Below, piece after piece: positions 8,690-16,606 of a stretch of DNA of 41,950 bases. The notes below the pieces were generated by a model. The model was not told the origin of the DNA. It made no database searches and was given only the letters and a program-made list of their open reading frames with translations. Both the position numbers and the translations under genes were made by a program. The first letter of the stretch is position 1. Each line of letters starts with the position of its first letter. The DNA is from a virus, in IMG/VR virus record IMGVR_UViG_3300021197_001686, positions 1 through 41,950 of that record; one strand, 5' to 3'.

Positions 8690-9325
8690 ATGAATATCAA
8701 GGTAACACGTACTTCAGTAGCTAGCACTACACTCTTCGATGCAAGTGAGGCAACAGCCTTGGCTTTGCTTCGCAATCATGTACGCGCTATCGATAACAGC
8801 GAGGATGACTTGCTGAAGATTTACCTTGACGCGGCTCTTGACTATATGCAGGAGCTGAGCGATCGATTGCTGGGCAGTCACACAGTCGTTGTGAACCTCG
8901 ACTATGACGAGGCTGTCCACCATCATGGGGTCACCATCCCCAAGTGCCAAGATATCGCAGATGACTTAGTGATCAAGTACCGTAAGAAGGACAACACAAT
9001 GAGTGGTGATGTACTCGCTTCCTCGGGTACTGACATCATCACTGATCTTGATTATATCTGGCAGAAAAATCGCTATCCCGCTATCATCAACTTGCGCAAC
9101 CTACCCGACAAGTTGACGGAGCACAGTGACTTCGACGAGGATTTCGTTGAGCTCACATTCACGGCAGGTACCGCCTTGGCGATCCTACCTAAGCAATACA
9201 AGCAAGCAGCCCTCCTGCTTGTAGGTCACTACTACAACATGCGTGAAGCCGAGAACATCGGTGGGATCACGACAGAGTTGAAGGAGGGAGTTCATCGTCT
9301 CATCCAAAGTGTACGTCAGTTCTGA
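8690..9325 (+). CDS. Head-tail connector protein (HK97 gp6-like)
   Basis: 211 residues. The N-terminal DDLLKIYLDAALDYMQ helix and the C-terminal LPKQYKQAALLLVGHYYNMRE...VHRLIQSVR segment match the gp6/gp15 adaptor family that docks under the portal. Residues ~65-150 form a longer beta insert than usual. First gene after the capsid terminator; its stop overlaps the next ATG (TGATG). Confidence 0.88.
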   Translation: MNIKVTRTSVASTTLFDASEATALALLRNHVRAIDNSEDDLLKIYLDAALDYMQELSDRLLGSHTVVVNLDYDEAVHHHGVTIPKCQDIADDLVIKYRKKDNTMSGDVLASSGTDIITDLDYIWQKNRYPAIINLRNLPDKLTEHSDFDEDFVELTFTAGTALAILPKQYKQAALLLVGHYYNMREAENIGGITTELKEGVHRLIQSVRQF

Positions 9326-9684
9326 TGAAGGCAGGAAGTCTACATGAGAAGATTGACATCTACCGTGTCACCCGAACTATCAATAGCTTCGGTGATGCAG
9401 TAGAGACGGAATCTCTTTGGAAGAGTGGTGTTCGGTGTAGTATCCTTCATCTAGGCACACCTTCTGCTGGTGCGTCCGAGTTTAGCGACGACGACCAAAC
9501 GGTGGGTGAGATGAAAGCGGAATTTAAGTGTCGCTGGGTCAGTGGCATCCAATTCGATGATATCATCGAGTGGAACGGTGGTCGGTTTAATCTTTACTCC
9601 ATCCTACCTGTGGGTCGTCGCGAGGGTATGCGCCTTCGTGGTCGCCGTCGGGACAACCAGGGTGACAACAATCCTAATTTGTAA
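9325..9684 (+). CDS. Head closure / head-tail joining protein
   Basis: 119 residues. It begins with the typical LHEKIDIYRVTRTINSFGD pattern of SPP1 gp16/HK97 gp7-like stoppers, followed by a short beta-barrel ending in a very basic, disordered C-terminus (REGMRLRGRRRDN). It closes the portal channel and provides the tail interface. Order connector-closure-gp10 is canonical. Confidence 0.85.
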   Translation: MKAGSLHEKIDIYRVTRTINSFGDAVETESLWKSGVRCSILHLGTPSAGASEFSDDDQTVGEMKAEFKCRWVSGIQFDDIIEWNGGRFNLYSILPVGRREGMRLRGRRRDNQGDNNPNL

Positions 9685-10151
9685 TGGCTATAGGACCGGG
9701 CGCTGGAAAATTCTTAGCCAATGTGCACGTGAAGGGATTCAACTACACTGACGAGCTTCCTCGTTTAATGAGGAAGTACTACTCTCTTGGTTCTCGGGAG
9801 AAGATGCTGATCGCTGCAATGAAGAGAGCCGCTAAGCCGATGAAGGAGATGATGGAAAATCTTTCACCGGTAAGGACGGGGGCGTTGTCTCGTTCATACT
9901 CTATGAGGAAGCTTGTCAAGACGCCTCCTAATACTATCGGTATCCGTGTTGGAGCCGTAAGTGGTAAAGGCATGTGGCAGGGGGAATCTTTCGCAAAGGC
10001 TGGGTGGCGCGACCACTTCACTGAGCTAGGCACCATCAATCACAGAGCTCAACCTCACGTTCGCCCCGCTATCAACGCTACGTTGGGCACGTACAGAGCA
10101 AATCTAGGCAAAGAGCTTGCTGGGATTTTAAGACAACTAAGAACAATATAA
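9684..10151 (+). CDS. HK97 gp10-like neck/tail protein
   Basis: 155 residues with the gp10-family core: AAMKRAAKPMKEMMENLSPVRTGALSRS, a central strand region GIRVGAVSG, and HFTELGTINHRAQPHVRPAIN near the end. Members act at the head-tail junction or in tail completion. Start and stop overlap both neighbours. Confidence 0.88.
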   Translation: MAIGPGAGKFLANVHVKGFNYTDELPRLMRKYYSLGSREKMLIAAMKRAAKPMKEMMENLSPVRTGALSRSYSMRKLVKTPPNTIGIRVGAVSGKGMWQGESFAKAGWRDHFTELGTINHRAQPHVRPAINATLGTYRANLGKELAGILRQLRTI

Positions 10152-10903
10152 TGGGATTACTTAACGCAAACTTTATGGGTCTGTACGTGTACGAGGACTC
10201 AGGCTCTAGCCCGTTTAGAGTCCACGTTACAGCCGCCGACGAAACCGATGGTGATGCTGCTGTTCAGGATTTTTGGGACAATGGCTCGCCGTTGCCGACA
10301 AACAACAGCTTTGCTTTTATCACTAAGAGCAATGGAATTGACCTTTACGAAGGTTCTACCGCTGGTGGCTACGGCAAGACAAGTCGCCCTCAGATTGGAA
10401 CTATCCAGGGTACAGATGATCCTCGCTCAGCAAACGCCTCAGGTTTTAAGTATTTGGGTGAAACTAACAACAGCTCAACTGGGGACAATAAAATGGACCT
10501 CGTTGCCGCCGCCACCAACACCTCTATCGACGTGAGTCGAAGCATCGACGAGGTGGTCTCTAAGGGTACTCAGTGTCAATCTGAGACATATACAACTGTG
10601 GGTTCTTCTTCGTGGAGTGTCACGGCGGACGGACTTATCCTTGATACATTGACATCCAGTCAAACTGGCTCCTCAGCGCTACTTGACTTGGCCCGTCAAA
10701 AGAAGTATTGCCTCGTGCAATTCGCTTTGAATGTAGAAGCCAAGGCCATATCTAGCGAAGACGAGGACCACGTCACCTACTGGGGACAAGGGATTATCGA
10801 ATCTGTCAGTCTCTCCGGATCTTTTGACTCTACTCAAACCTATACAGCAACCATTCGCGGATACGGCAACTTGATGCGTTTCGATGCCGCTGACTCTCAA
10901 TAA
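10151..10903 (+). CDS. Major tail (tube) protein, first of three paralogues
   Basis: 250 residues in the TP901-1/phage tail-tube superfamily pattern. Key shared blocks are AATNTSIDVSRSIDEVVSKGTQ, SSWSVTADGLI, YWGQGIIESVSLSGSFDSTQ and TYTATIRGYG. It is the longest paralogue, with an extra Asn/Ser/Thr-rich N-terminal insert. It follows the neck genes and would polymerise into the tail tube; which paralogue is the main tube subunit cannot be read from sequence. Confidence 0.85.
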   Translation: MGLLNANFMGLYVYEDSGSSPFRVHVTAADETDGDAAVQDFWDNGSPLPTNNSFAFITKSNGIDLYEGSTAGGYGKTSRPQIGTIQGTDDPRSANASGFKYLGETNNSSTGDNKMDLVAAATNTSIDVSRSIDEVVSKGTQCQSETYTTVGSSSWSVTADGLILDTLTSSQTGSSALLDLARQKKYCLVQFALNVEAKAISSEDEDHVTYWGQGIIESVSLSGSFDSTQTYTATIRGYGNLMRFDAADSQ

Positions 10904-10909
10904 TAAATC

Positions 10910-11566
10910 ATGGCTTTACTTACAGCAAACAAACTCGGCGTATATGTACTTGACTATGTGGATAGTCTTAATGCCTTTCGTCAGACATCACCTATCGGAG
11001 TACAGGTAAACAATACATCAGCGGCTGCTGGTAAGAGTGCTTATGATGGCTCTTCTCCTCCCGATGGCGCCTTCTATGTCGTCAACGACTCTGATGTTTG
11101 GCTGGGTGATAGCGGTTCGCCGAATCTGTATTACTACGATACTAACTCTAGCACCACGGTTAAGGATTCGATCCGAATGGCTTATGCGGCCACCAACTCG
11201 ACGCTTGACTTTTCTACTAATGTAGATGAAGTAGTAGCTAAGGGTGCTCAGTGCAAGTCCTCGACCTTCACAAGCATTGGCTCTAACACTTGGTCAGTCA
11301 CCGTTGACGGACTTATCTCGAATGACTCTACTGATTCTGGAGGCTCTAAGGGTTCTCAAATTTTTGATATCTGCAATCGCGGAGAATACGTCATCGTAAA
11401 GTATCAGCTCGACTCTACCGACAGTTCTGGCACATCGGAAAGCAATGCCGTATATATTGGGCAGGGCGTCATTGAGTCCGCTAATATTTCAGGGTCTTTC
11501 GACTCCACTCAAACCTATACAGCCACGATTCGCGGCTATGGTAAACTTTACAAGTACTTACACTAA
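10910..11566 (+). CDS. Tail tube protein paralogue 2
   Basis: 218 residues, clearly homologous to the preceding gene: AATNSTLDFSTNVDEVVAKGAQ, NTWSVTVDGLI and YIGQGVIESANISGSFDSTQ align in order, and both end in a TYTATIRGYG strand. The N-terminal half has diverged. It may be a tube decoration, a second tube subunit, or a tail-tip ring component. Confidence 0.82.
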   Translation: MALLTANKLGVYVLDYVDSLNAFRQTSPIGVQVNNTSAAAGKSAYDGSSPPDGAFYVVNDSDVWLGDSGSPNLYYYDTNSSTTVKDSIRMAYAATNSTLDFSTNVDEVVAKGAQCKSSTFTSIGSNTWSVTVDGLISNDSTDSGGSKGSQIFDICNRGEYVIVKYQLDSTDSSGTSESNAVYIGQGVIESANISGSFDSTQTYTATIRGYGKLYKYLH

Positions 11567-11578
11567 AAAACTAATATC

Positions 11579-12097
11579 ATGGCTGTAATCAATGCAAACT
11601 GCGTAGCCATCTACTACTTGGAAGGATCGTCCTCCAAGCGTATCGTTGACGTAGAAGACGCTACCTCAACTATTACTGGGGCATTTACTATTAACTCCGG
11701 GGGTCAGTTCCGTGGCGTAGCCTCAGATACCTCAGGTGGCTTTAGCAATCTAACGATTGCTGGCGCTGCCACCAATAGCGTTATCGAAATCAATAACGCT
11801 GTCGAGAATGTCGCTCGTGATGGAATCGGGGGTATGCTCCAGGAGTCCACTCAGTCATGGAGCGTGACGGCTGACGGTTTGATCCAGGACTCTAATGACA
11901 CCGGTACCGGCATCTTTCAGATGGGTATTGACAAGGACTATGTCGTCGTCAAGTGGTCCGTCGGTGAGTCTGGGTCTGAGGTAGAGTACGCAGGTCAGGC
12001 TCTCATCGAATCAGTGACTCTCTCGGGATCAGTAGACGAAATCGCTACCTACAGCGTTCAGCTCACAGGTGTCGACGATGTCTACCCAGTAGCATAA
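11579..12097 (+). CDS. Tail tube protein paralogue 3
   Basis: 172 residues, the shortest and most diverged copy: AATNSVIEINNAVENVARDG, QSWSVTADGLIQD and YAGQALIESVTLSGSVDE correspond to blocks in the other two copies, but the terminal TATIRGYG is replaced by YSVQLTGVDD. It ends just before a strong terminator, so the three paralogues form one expression block. Confidence 0.82.
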   Translation: MAVINANCVAIYYLEGSSSKRIVDVEDATSTITGAFTINSGGQFRGVASDTSGGFSNLTIAGAATNSVIEINNAVENVARDGIGGMLQESTQSWSVTADGLIQDSNDTGTGIFQMGIDKDYVVVKWSVGESGSEVEYAGQALIESVTLSGSVDEIATYSVQLTGVDDVYPVA

Positions 12098-12105
12098 TTT
12101 ATCGG

Positions 12106-12136
12106 GGACGGGGGTGTAGTTGCCCCCGTCCTTTAA
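12106..12136 (+). terminator. Rho-independent terminator after tail-tube genes
   Basis: A perfect 9-bp stem GGACGGGGG/CCCCCGTCC (12106-12114 and 12123-12131) with an 8-nt loop is followed by a short T-rich tail. Like the terminator behind the capsid gene it follows a high-copy structural block, consistent with graded expression. Confidence 0.82.
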
Positions 12137-12154
12137 CTATTAAAACAACCACAC

Positions 12155-12490
12155 ATGAACCAACTACGAGGAGAATTTGCCTTTACTGTAGGCAAGAAAA
12201 AGTACAAAGCAGTTCTGACATTGAATTCTCTGCGCCTTATGTGCCAGCATTTTAATGTCAAACTTGACAGTGTTCAGGATTGGATGGGGGAAGACCCTCT
12301 CACTGCCGTTCCTGCTTTTTGTTACTACGGTGTAAAGAACGAGGCCCTGCGCAGAGGCAAGGCTGCGGAACTTCCTGAATTTGACGTTTGGTGCGCCCAG
12401 GCACTGGACGAAGCAGACACCCTTGAGGGTATGATGGCTGCTGTTTCATCAGCACTTGGGGGTGAAGGGGAGGCGAAAAAGGGAAACTAA
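12155..12490 (+). CDS. Tail assembly chaperone, gpG-like
   Basis: 111 residues. It sits between tail-tube and tape-measure genes, as tail assembly chaperones do in siphophages. The N-terminal beta hairpin (GEFAFTVGKKKYKAVLTLNSLRLM) and helical remainder are typical. The last two codons before the stop lie in the slippery heptamer G-GGA-AAC, so a fraction of ribosomes should continue in the -1 frame to make a gpGT-type fusion. The chaperone pair coats the tape measure during tail assembly and is absent from virions in known systems. Confidence 0.85.
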   Translation: MNQLRGEFAFTVGKKKYKAVLTLNSLRLMCQHFNVKLDSVQDWMGEDPLTAVPAFCYYGVKNEALRRGKAAELPEFDVWCAQALDEADTLEGMMAAVSSALGGEGEAKKGN

Positions 12491-12513
12491 CCCCGTCTCC
12501 TAGCGAGGAGACG
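12481..12513 (+). promoter_or_regulatory. Programmed -1 ribosomal frameshift signal
   Basis: Slippery heptamer GGGAAAC (12481-12487) is in the zero frame as G-GGA-AAC and is followed at once by the TAA stop. After a 6-nt spacer comes a perfect 7-bp stem CGTCTCC/GGAGACG (12494-12500 and 12507-12513) with a 6-nt loop. The heptamer differs by one base from the lambda G-T signal GGGAAAG. The -1 frame is open from 12487 to 12810. Confidence 0.92.
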
Positions 12514-12810
12514 ATTAGTTGGGAATCTCTTTATCAGACTGGATTTGCGATGGGCTTGCTTCCGGATCAGCTCTGGAACATGACCCTTCGCGAGTTCATT
12601 TGGTATAGAGAGGGGTATTTGCAATCGCTTAAACGAGACTGGGAGCGTACATCAGCAATGATGGCTCTCTTCGCCAATGCGAATGCCGCTAAGGGTAAGA
12701 AGTACAATCCAGATGACTTCAACCCCTTTAGTCAGATTGAAAATCAGGGAGGTCAGGTTTCTTCAGCCGAAGAAGCAGAGGCTCTCCTGGAGAAAATGAG
12801 AAAATTCTAA
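12487..12810 (+). CDS. Tail assembly chaperone, gpT-like part of frameshift product
   Basis: The -1 frame entered at 12487 adds 107 residues (LTPSPSEETISWESL... then WNMTLREFIWYREGYLQSL) to give a predicted 218-residue gpGT fusion. An in-frame ATG at 12550 would give an 86-residue separate protein, but the frameshift signal makes that start unnecessary. The WNMT..E...Y.EGY motif is typical of second chaperone ORFs in front of tape measures. It ends one base before the tape measure start. Confidence 0.88.
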   Translation, partial: LTPSPSEETISWESLYQTGFAMGLLPDQLWNMTLREFIWYREGYLQSLKRDWERTSAMMALFANANAAKGKKYNPDDFNPFSQIENQGGQVSSAEEAEALLEKMRKF

Positions 12811-12811
12811 G

Positions 12812-15800
12812 ATGGCAAGTCTATCAAGCCTTAGCAGACTATCTGCGGTCCTAACTCTGGACACCACCAACTTCATTCGAAACAGTGAGGTTGTTTCCGC
12901 TAAGCTGCTACAGCTTCGCTCTCAAGCCCTCAGTTTTGGTCAGAGTTTTTCTCGGTCCTTTACTTTTGCTTTTGCTCTTGTCGGTGCCGCCGCGCTAAAA
13001 GTAGCTGCGGATTTTGACCGTGTAGACGCTCAGCTACAGGCCGTTACTGGCGGAAAGGGCTTAGATCGTCTGAGGGATCAGTCTGCTAAGCTTGGTAGAG
13101 AAACCATCTTTACTCGTACCGAAGTCGCAGGTCTTCAGCTTGAGCTCAGTAAGCTTGGTTTCCAGGCTTCTGAGACGGCTGACGCTGTGGAGGCTACCAC
13201 AAAGATTACCACGGTATTCGGAGGAGACTTAACAAAGGTGGGTACCACCATTGCGGAGGTCATACGTCAGTTTAGCAAGAGTAATCTTGACGCGTCTCGC
13301 GTAGCTGACGTCTTGGCTGTAGCCTTCCGTAATACGGCCTTGAGCACTGAGAACTTCTCTCAGGCTATGAAGAACGTGGGTTCGGTAGCGAACATCACGG
13401 GCAATGATTTTGAAAGTACAGTAGCGCTTCTGGGTCTCCTCGCCAACGCAGGTCAAAAGGGGGGTATCTCAGGCACTAGGCTCAAGGGGGTTATGATTCG
13501 CTTGGGTAAGCAGTTCGGCGTCACAGGTAATGAGCTCAAGCTCCTTACTTCAGGCCAGCTCAACTTCAACCAACTGATTGAGATTTTCCGTAATCGCGCC
13601 GGTGTCGCGGCAGCGAGTATCGGGGAGATGGGGGAGGAGTTTGAGTTGCTCAAACGTCAGCTTCTAGAATCAGAGGGGGCTGCCGACGCTATGGCCGAGG
13701 GTCTTGAAAAGAGGCTGTTCTTTTCTCTTGAGCGTATCCGTAACGCTACACAGGCTGTGGGCATCACAATCGGTGACGCTCTTACCCCCGCTATGGAGGA
13801 AGTGGCTGATATCTTCCAGAACGCTGCGGTTGCTATAGCTGAGATGGATAAGGAGACGCTGAAGCTTATCATATCCTTGGTTGGTGTGGTGGCGGCACTG
13901 GGGCCTGTTATTTTTTCGCTTACGCAATTTGGAGGTCTTATCCTGGGCGTTATAGCGAACCCTATAGTGGCTGCTGCTGCCGTGACTTTCCTAGCCCTTA
14001 CTGCCTCAATAATTTCTGCGAAGTTAGCTTACGAGGCTTCTTTTGGCACAATCGAAAGGGCTAATAAGCAGTTCGAGGATCAGATTAAAGACACGGATAC
14101 TCTTGCGAGGAAGTCCCTTCCTAAGTTAAGACAGGCTCAGAAAGAAGTTGCTGACGAGCGTGCAAAGTTTCTAGCCGAAGATGTGCCTTTCAGGATTTTT
14201 GGAGAAGGGGGGTTGTCAGCTGACGACTTAAATAAGCTTGATGCTATTGATCAGTCTTTTGAAGACATAGGGGATAAGATCAAAACTGCTGAAGGCATTA
14301 TATCTAAGGATCTCCCCGGGGCTCTGGAGGAGTTCAAGAGAAAGTCTAAGAGCATCGGCGATGAGATAGCCGAGAACATAGTGCAGAGGGATGAAATTCG
14401 AAGCAGACTTTTTTCATCATTTCAGGACTTTGGTAACCAAACCTTCTTTTTCGGGAGGCCAAGTGATGGCTTGTCGGCTAAGGATACCTTTGAGAGGCTG
14501 GGTCAGGATGAGTTGTCTCTTACGCTTCGTATAAACAATCTTCAGGCTGAAGCCGATCGCGCTGTAGAGGTTTTCTTGGAGGAGTTTACACAGGCCGACC
14601 TTTCGCTGTTTAGTACTGCCGAGCTCGACGCCGTTGAGCAGCAGTATAGTGATACGATCGAGAGTATGCAAAGGGGTCTTGATCGTCTTAATGATCAAGC
14701 TGATAGTGGGTTTAGTAGAGTTTGGGCTCAACTGCCAAGAATACTCGAAGATTCAAACGACAGTATCAACACGGCTTTTGGCCTATGGAACAATGTAAAT
14801 GGCATTGCGCAGAGGATCGCTCGTATTTTTATTGGGATATTAAAGGCTCTTTATAGTACCAGTGATATCTTGGAGAAGATTGAGCAGACGGAGCAAGACA
14901 TCGCTCTACAGGAAGCTCTTAGGCTTCAGTACGCTGATGAGCTCAAACGTCGACAGGAAGAGCAGTTAAAGCTTGCAAAGGAGGCCCAGAAGCTGTCAGA
15001 GGACTTTGCCGGTACTTTTGGTAATGCAGCGGACGCGAAAGAGTCTATTGAGGACTTCAATGCGTTCTTGAAGGTTTTACGTGAGGTCACCGGGCAGTTC
15101 GGCGCTAGTACGGGGCGGGTTTTAGAGACTCAGGGTAGTATCGCTACTCTATCAGATAGCGCTCAAAAACTAGGTGACATCTTGAAGTCAGGTTCGTTCA
15201 CAACGGACATAATGGAGTCGGCTTTTGGTGATGATAAAGACTTACAGGCTCAGAAAAAAGCTATTCAGGGTATTGTTTCTGCTATAGAGGATTACACTGC
15301 GGAGCTGATTGCGGCTGGTGATTTTAGCTTGGCCCTGATATTTCAAGAGTCTCTCGTTGCGTATAAAAAGCTTGAGGATAGTATAGTTAGGAAGGCTGAT
15401 CTGCAAGCTCTCCGGGATCTCACAGAGGAGTCTTTAGGTCTTTCTGAGGCCCTGAAGGGACTAGGCAACCTGGCTCAATTAGAATTTTTGCGTCGTGAGT
15501 TGGGCTTGCTTCAGACGGAGTTAGAGGGTGTTATCTTAGCCAATGGGATAACCAAAGAAGCAAAGAAAATTCAGGGAGAAATCGATCGCATAGAGGCTGA
15601 AATTCTAGGGCTCAATGAAACCATTCAGTCTACCCGCTTCGACTTTCAACTAGGTCTGATCGATCCCAATGTTGTCAACGAAGTGGATCAGTTCAATGAA
15701 CAGCTACGTCAGCTAGGCGTTCGTGCTGAGAATGAATTAGTCAAACTCAATAAGGAGTTTAACACTCTGGTGTCTAAAAACACGGGCATCGCCAGTGTTG

Positions 15801-16606
15801 TCGATCCTCTTACAGACACTACTGTATTAGCAAATATTGATAAGCTCAATGAGTTTATAGCTAATGCGGGCGAAGGTGTTGACGTATCGGACTACGTGGC
15901 TCTCAGAGACGCTATACAGGCGGCTCTTGCGGCCCTGGTGGGCTTCAAGGAAGAAGCTGAAGATATTGAATCAGATATCTCATTAAAGAAACTTGAAGGT
16001 GAATTAAAGTCTATACAAGACGCCGGCAAGGATTTCGAGAAGCTAGCTTCTTTCGGGTTGTTTACTGATGCTGATCAGGCTACGCGGAGACTACAAGCTC
16101 TTCAGCGAGAGTTAGAGTTTGCCATTATCAATCAGGAAGATCTTAACGACTCAGACGCTCTTAATGACCTCATCGGGAAATTTAATCTAGCAACTGACGT
16201 AGTTAACAATTTTACACGTCAGCAGCAAGCCATACAGTTCTTTCAGCAGCAGCTTAGCTTTATTGGTGATGCCTTCGTGGAGGCGGCTCAGGGTGGTGAG
16301 GATTTCTTTGCGGCATTCAGGCAGGGCTTTATCAATACCTTCAATGCTCTTGTCGGAAAGCTTATTACGCTCATCGCGCTCTTCGCTATCCTTGCGGCCT
16401 TCGGTGTTGTTGAGTTCAACCCCAAGGCTTTTGGTTCTTTCCTCAGCTCGGGTTTCGGTTTTGATGCTTTACCCGGAAATGTAAACATACCTGGAGTGGG
16501 TGGCGGTAGTGATAGATCACTTGCCGTTGAGGGCTCTATCAGTGGTAACAACATCGTGTTAGCAAACCAGCGCGGCACACGCGCTATCGACCGTACATTC
16601 GGATAA
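12812..16606 (+). CDS. Tail tape measure protein
   Basis: 1264 residues. The N-terminal ~330 residues match the TP901-type tape-measure core (DFDRVDAQLQAVTGG, LGRETIFTRTEVAGLQLELSKLGF, ALSTENFSQAMKNVGSVAN, GTRLKGVMIRLGKQ). Hydrophobic segments lie at ~352-400 (LIISLVGVVAALGPVIF and following) and ~1178-1200 (LITLIALFAILAAFGVV), and long Glu/Lys/Leu-rich coiled-coil stretches lie between. Using the usual ~0.15 nm per residue rule the tail would be about 190 nm long. Hydrophobic parts may form a DNA channel in the inner membrane. The stop overlaps the next ATG. Confidence 0.95.
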   Translation: MASLSSLSRLSAVLTLDTTNFIRNSEVVSAKLLQLRSQALSFGQSFSRSFTFAFALVGAAALKVAADFDRVDAQLQAVTGGKGLDRLRDQSAKLGRETIFTRTEVAGLQLELSKLGFQASETADAVEATTKITTVFGGDLTKVGTTIAEVIRQFSKSNLDASRVADVLAVAFRNTALSTENFSQAMKNVGSVANITGNDFESTVALLGLLANAGQKGGISGTRLKGVMIRLGKQFGVTGNELKLLTSGQLNFNQLIEIFRNRAGVAAASIGEMGEEFELLKRQLLESEGAADAMAEGLEKRLFFSLERIRNATQAVGITIGDALTPAMEEVADIFQNAAVAIAEMDKETLKLIISLVGVVAALGPVIFSLTQFGGLILGVIANPIVAAAAVTFLALTASIISAKLAYEASFGTIERANKQFEDQIKDTDTLARKSLPKLRQAQKEVADERAKFLAEDVPFRIFGEGGLSADDLNKLDAIDQSFEDIGDKIKTAEGIISKDLPGALEEFKRKSKSIGDEIAENIVQRDEIRSRLFSSFQDFGNQTFFFGRPSDGLSAKDTFERLGQDELSLTLRINNLQAEADRAVEVFLEEFTQADLSLFSTAELDAVEQQYSDTIESMQRGLDRLNDQADSGFSRVWAQLPRILEDSNDSINTAFGLWNNVNGIAQRIARIFIGILKALYSTSDILEKIEQTEQDIALQEALRLQYADELKRRQEEQLKLAKEAQKLSEDFAGTFGNAADAKESIEDFNAFLKVLREVTGQFGASTGRVLETQGSIATLSDSAQKLGDILKSGSFTTDIMESAFGDDKDLQAQKKAIQGIVSAIEDYTAELIAAGDFSLALIFQESLVAYKKLEDSIVRKADLQALRDLTEESLGLSEALKGLGNLAQLEFLRRELGLLQTELEGVILANGITKEAKKIQGEIDRIEAEILGLNETIQSTRFDFQLGLIDPNVVNEVDQFNEQLRQLGVRAENELVKLNKEFNTLVSKNTGIASVVDPLTDTTVLANIDKLNEFIANAGEGVDVSDYVALRDAIQAALAALVGFKEEAEDIESDISLKKLEGELKSIQDAGKDFEKLASFGLFTDADQATRRLQALQRELEFAIINQEDLNDSDALNDLIGKFNLATDVVNNFTRQQQAIQFFQQQLSFIGDAFVEAAQGGEDFFAAFRQGFINTFNALVGKLITLIALFAILAAFGVVEFNPKAFGSFLSSGFGFDALPGNVNIPGVGGGSDRSLAVEGSISGNNIVLANQRGTRAIDRTFG

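Noticed and set aside
13657-13927. Leftward frames inside the tape measure gene
   Set aside because: Antisense shadows with Ser/Ala/Arg-rich composition; the rightward tape measure is complete and unbroken.
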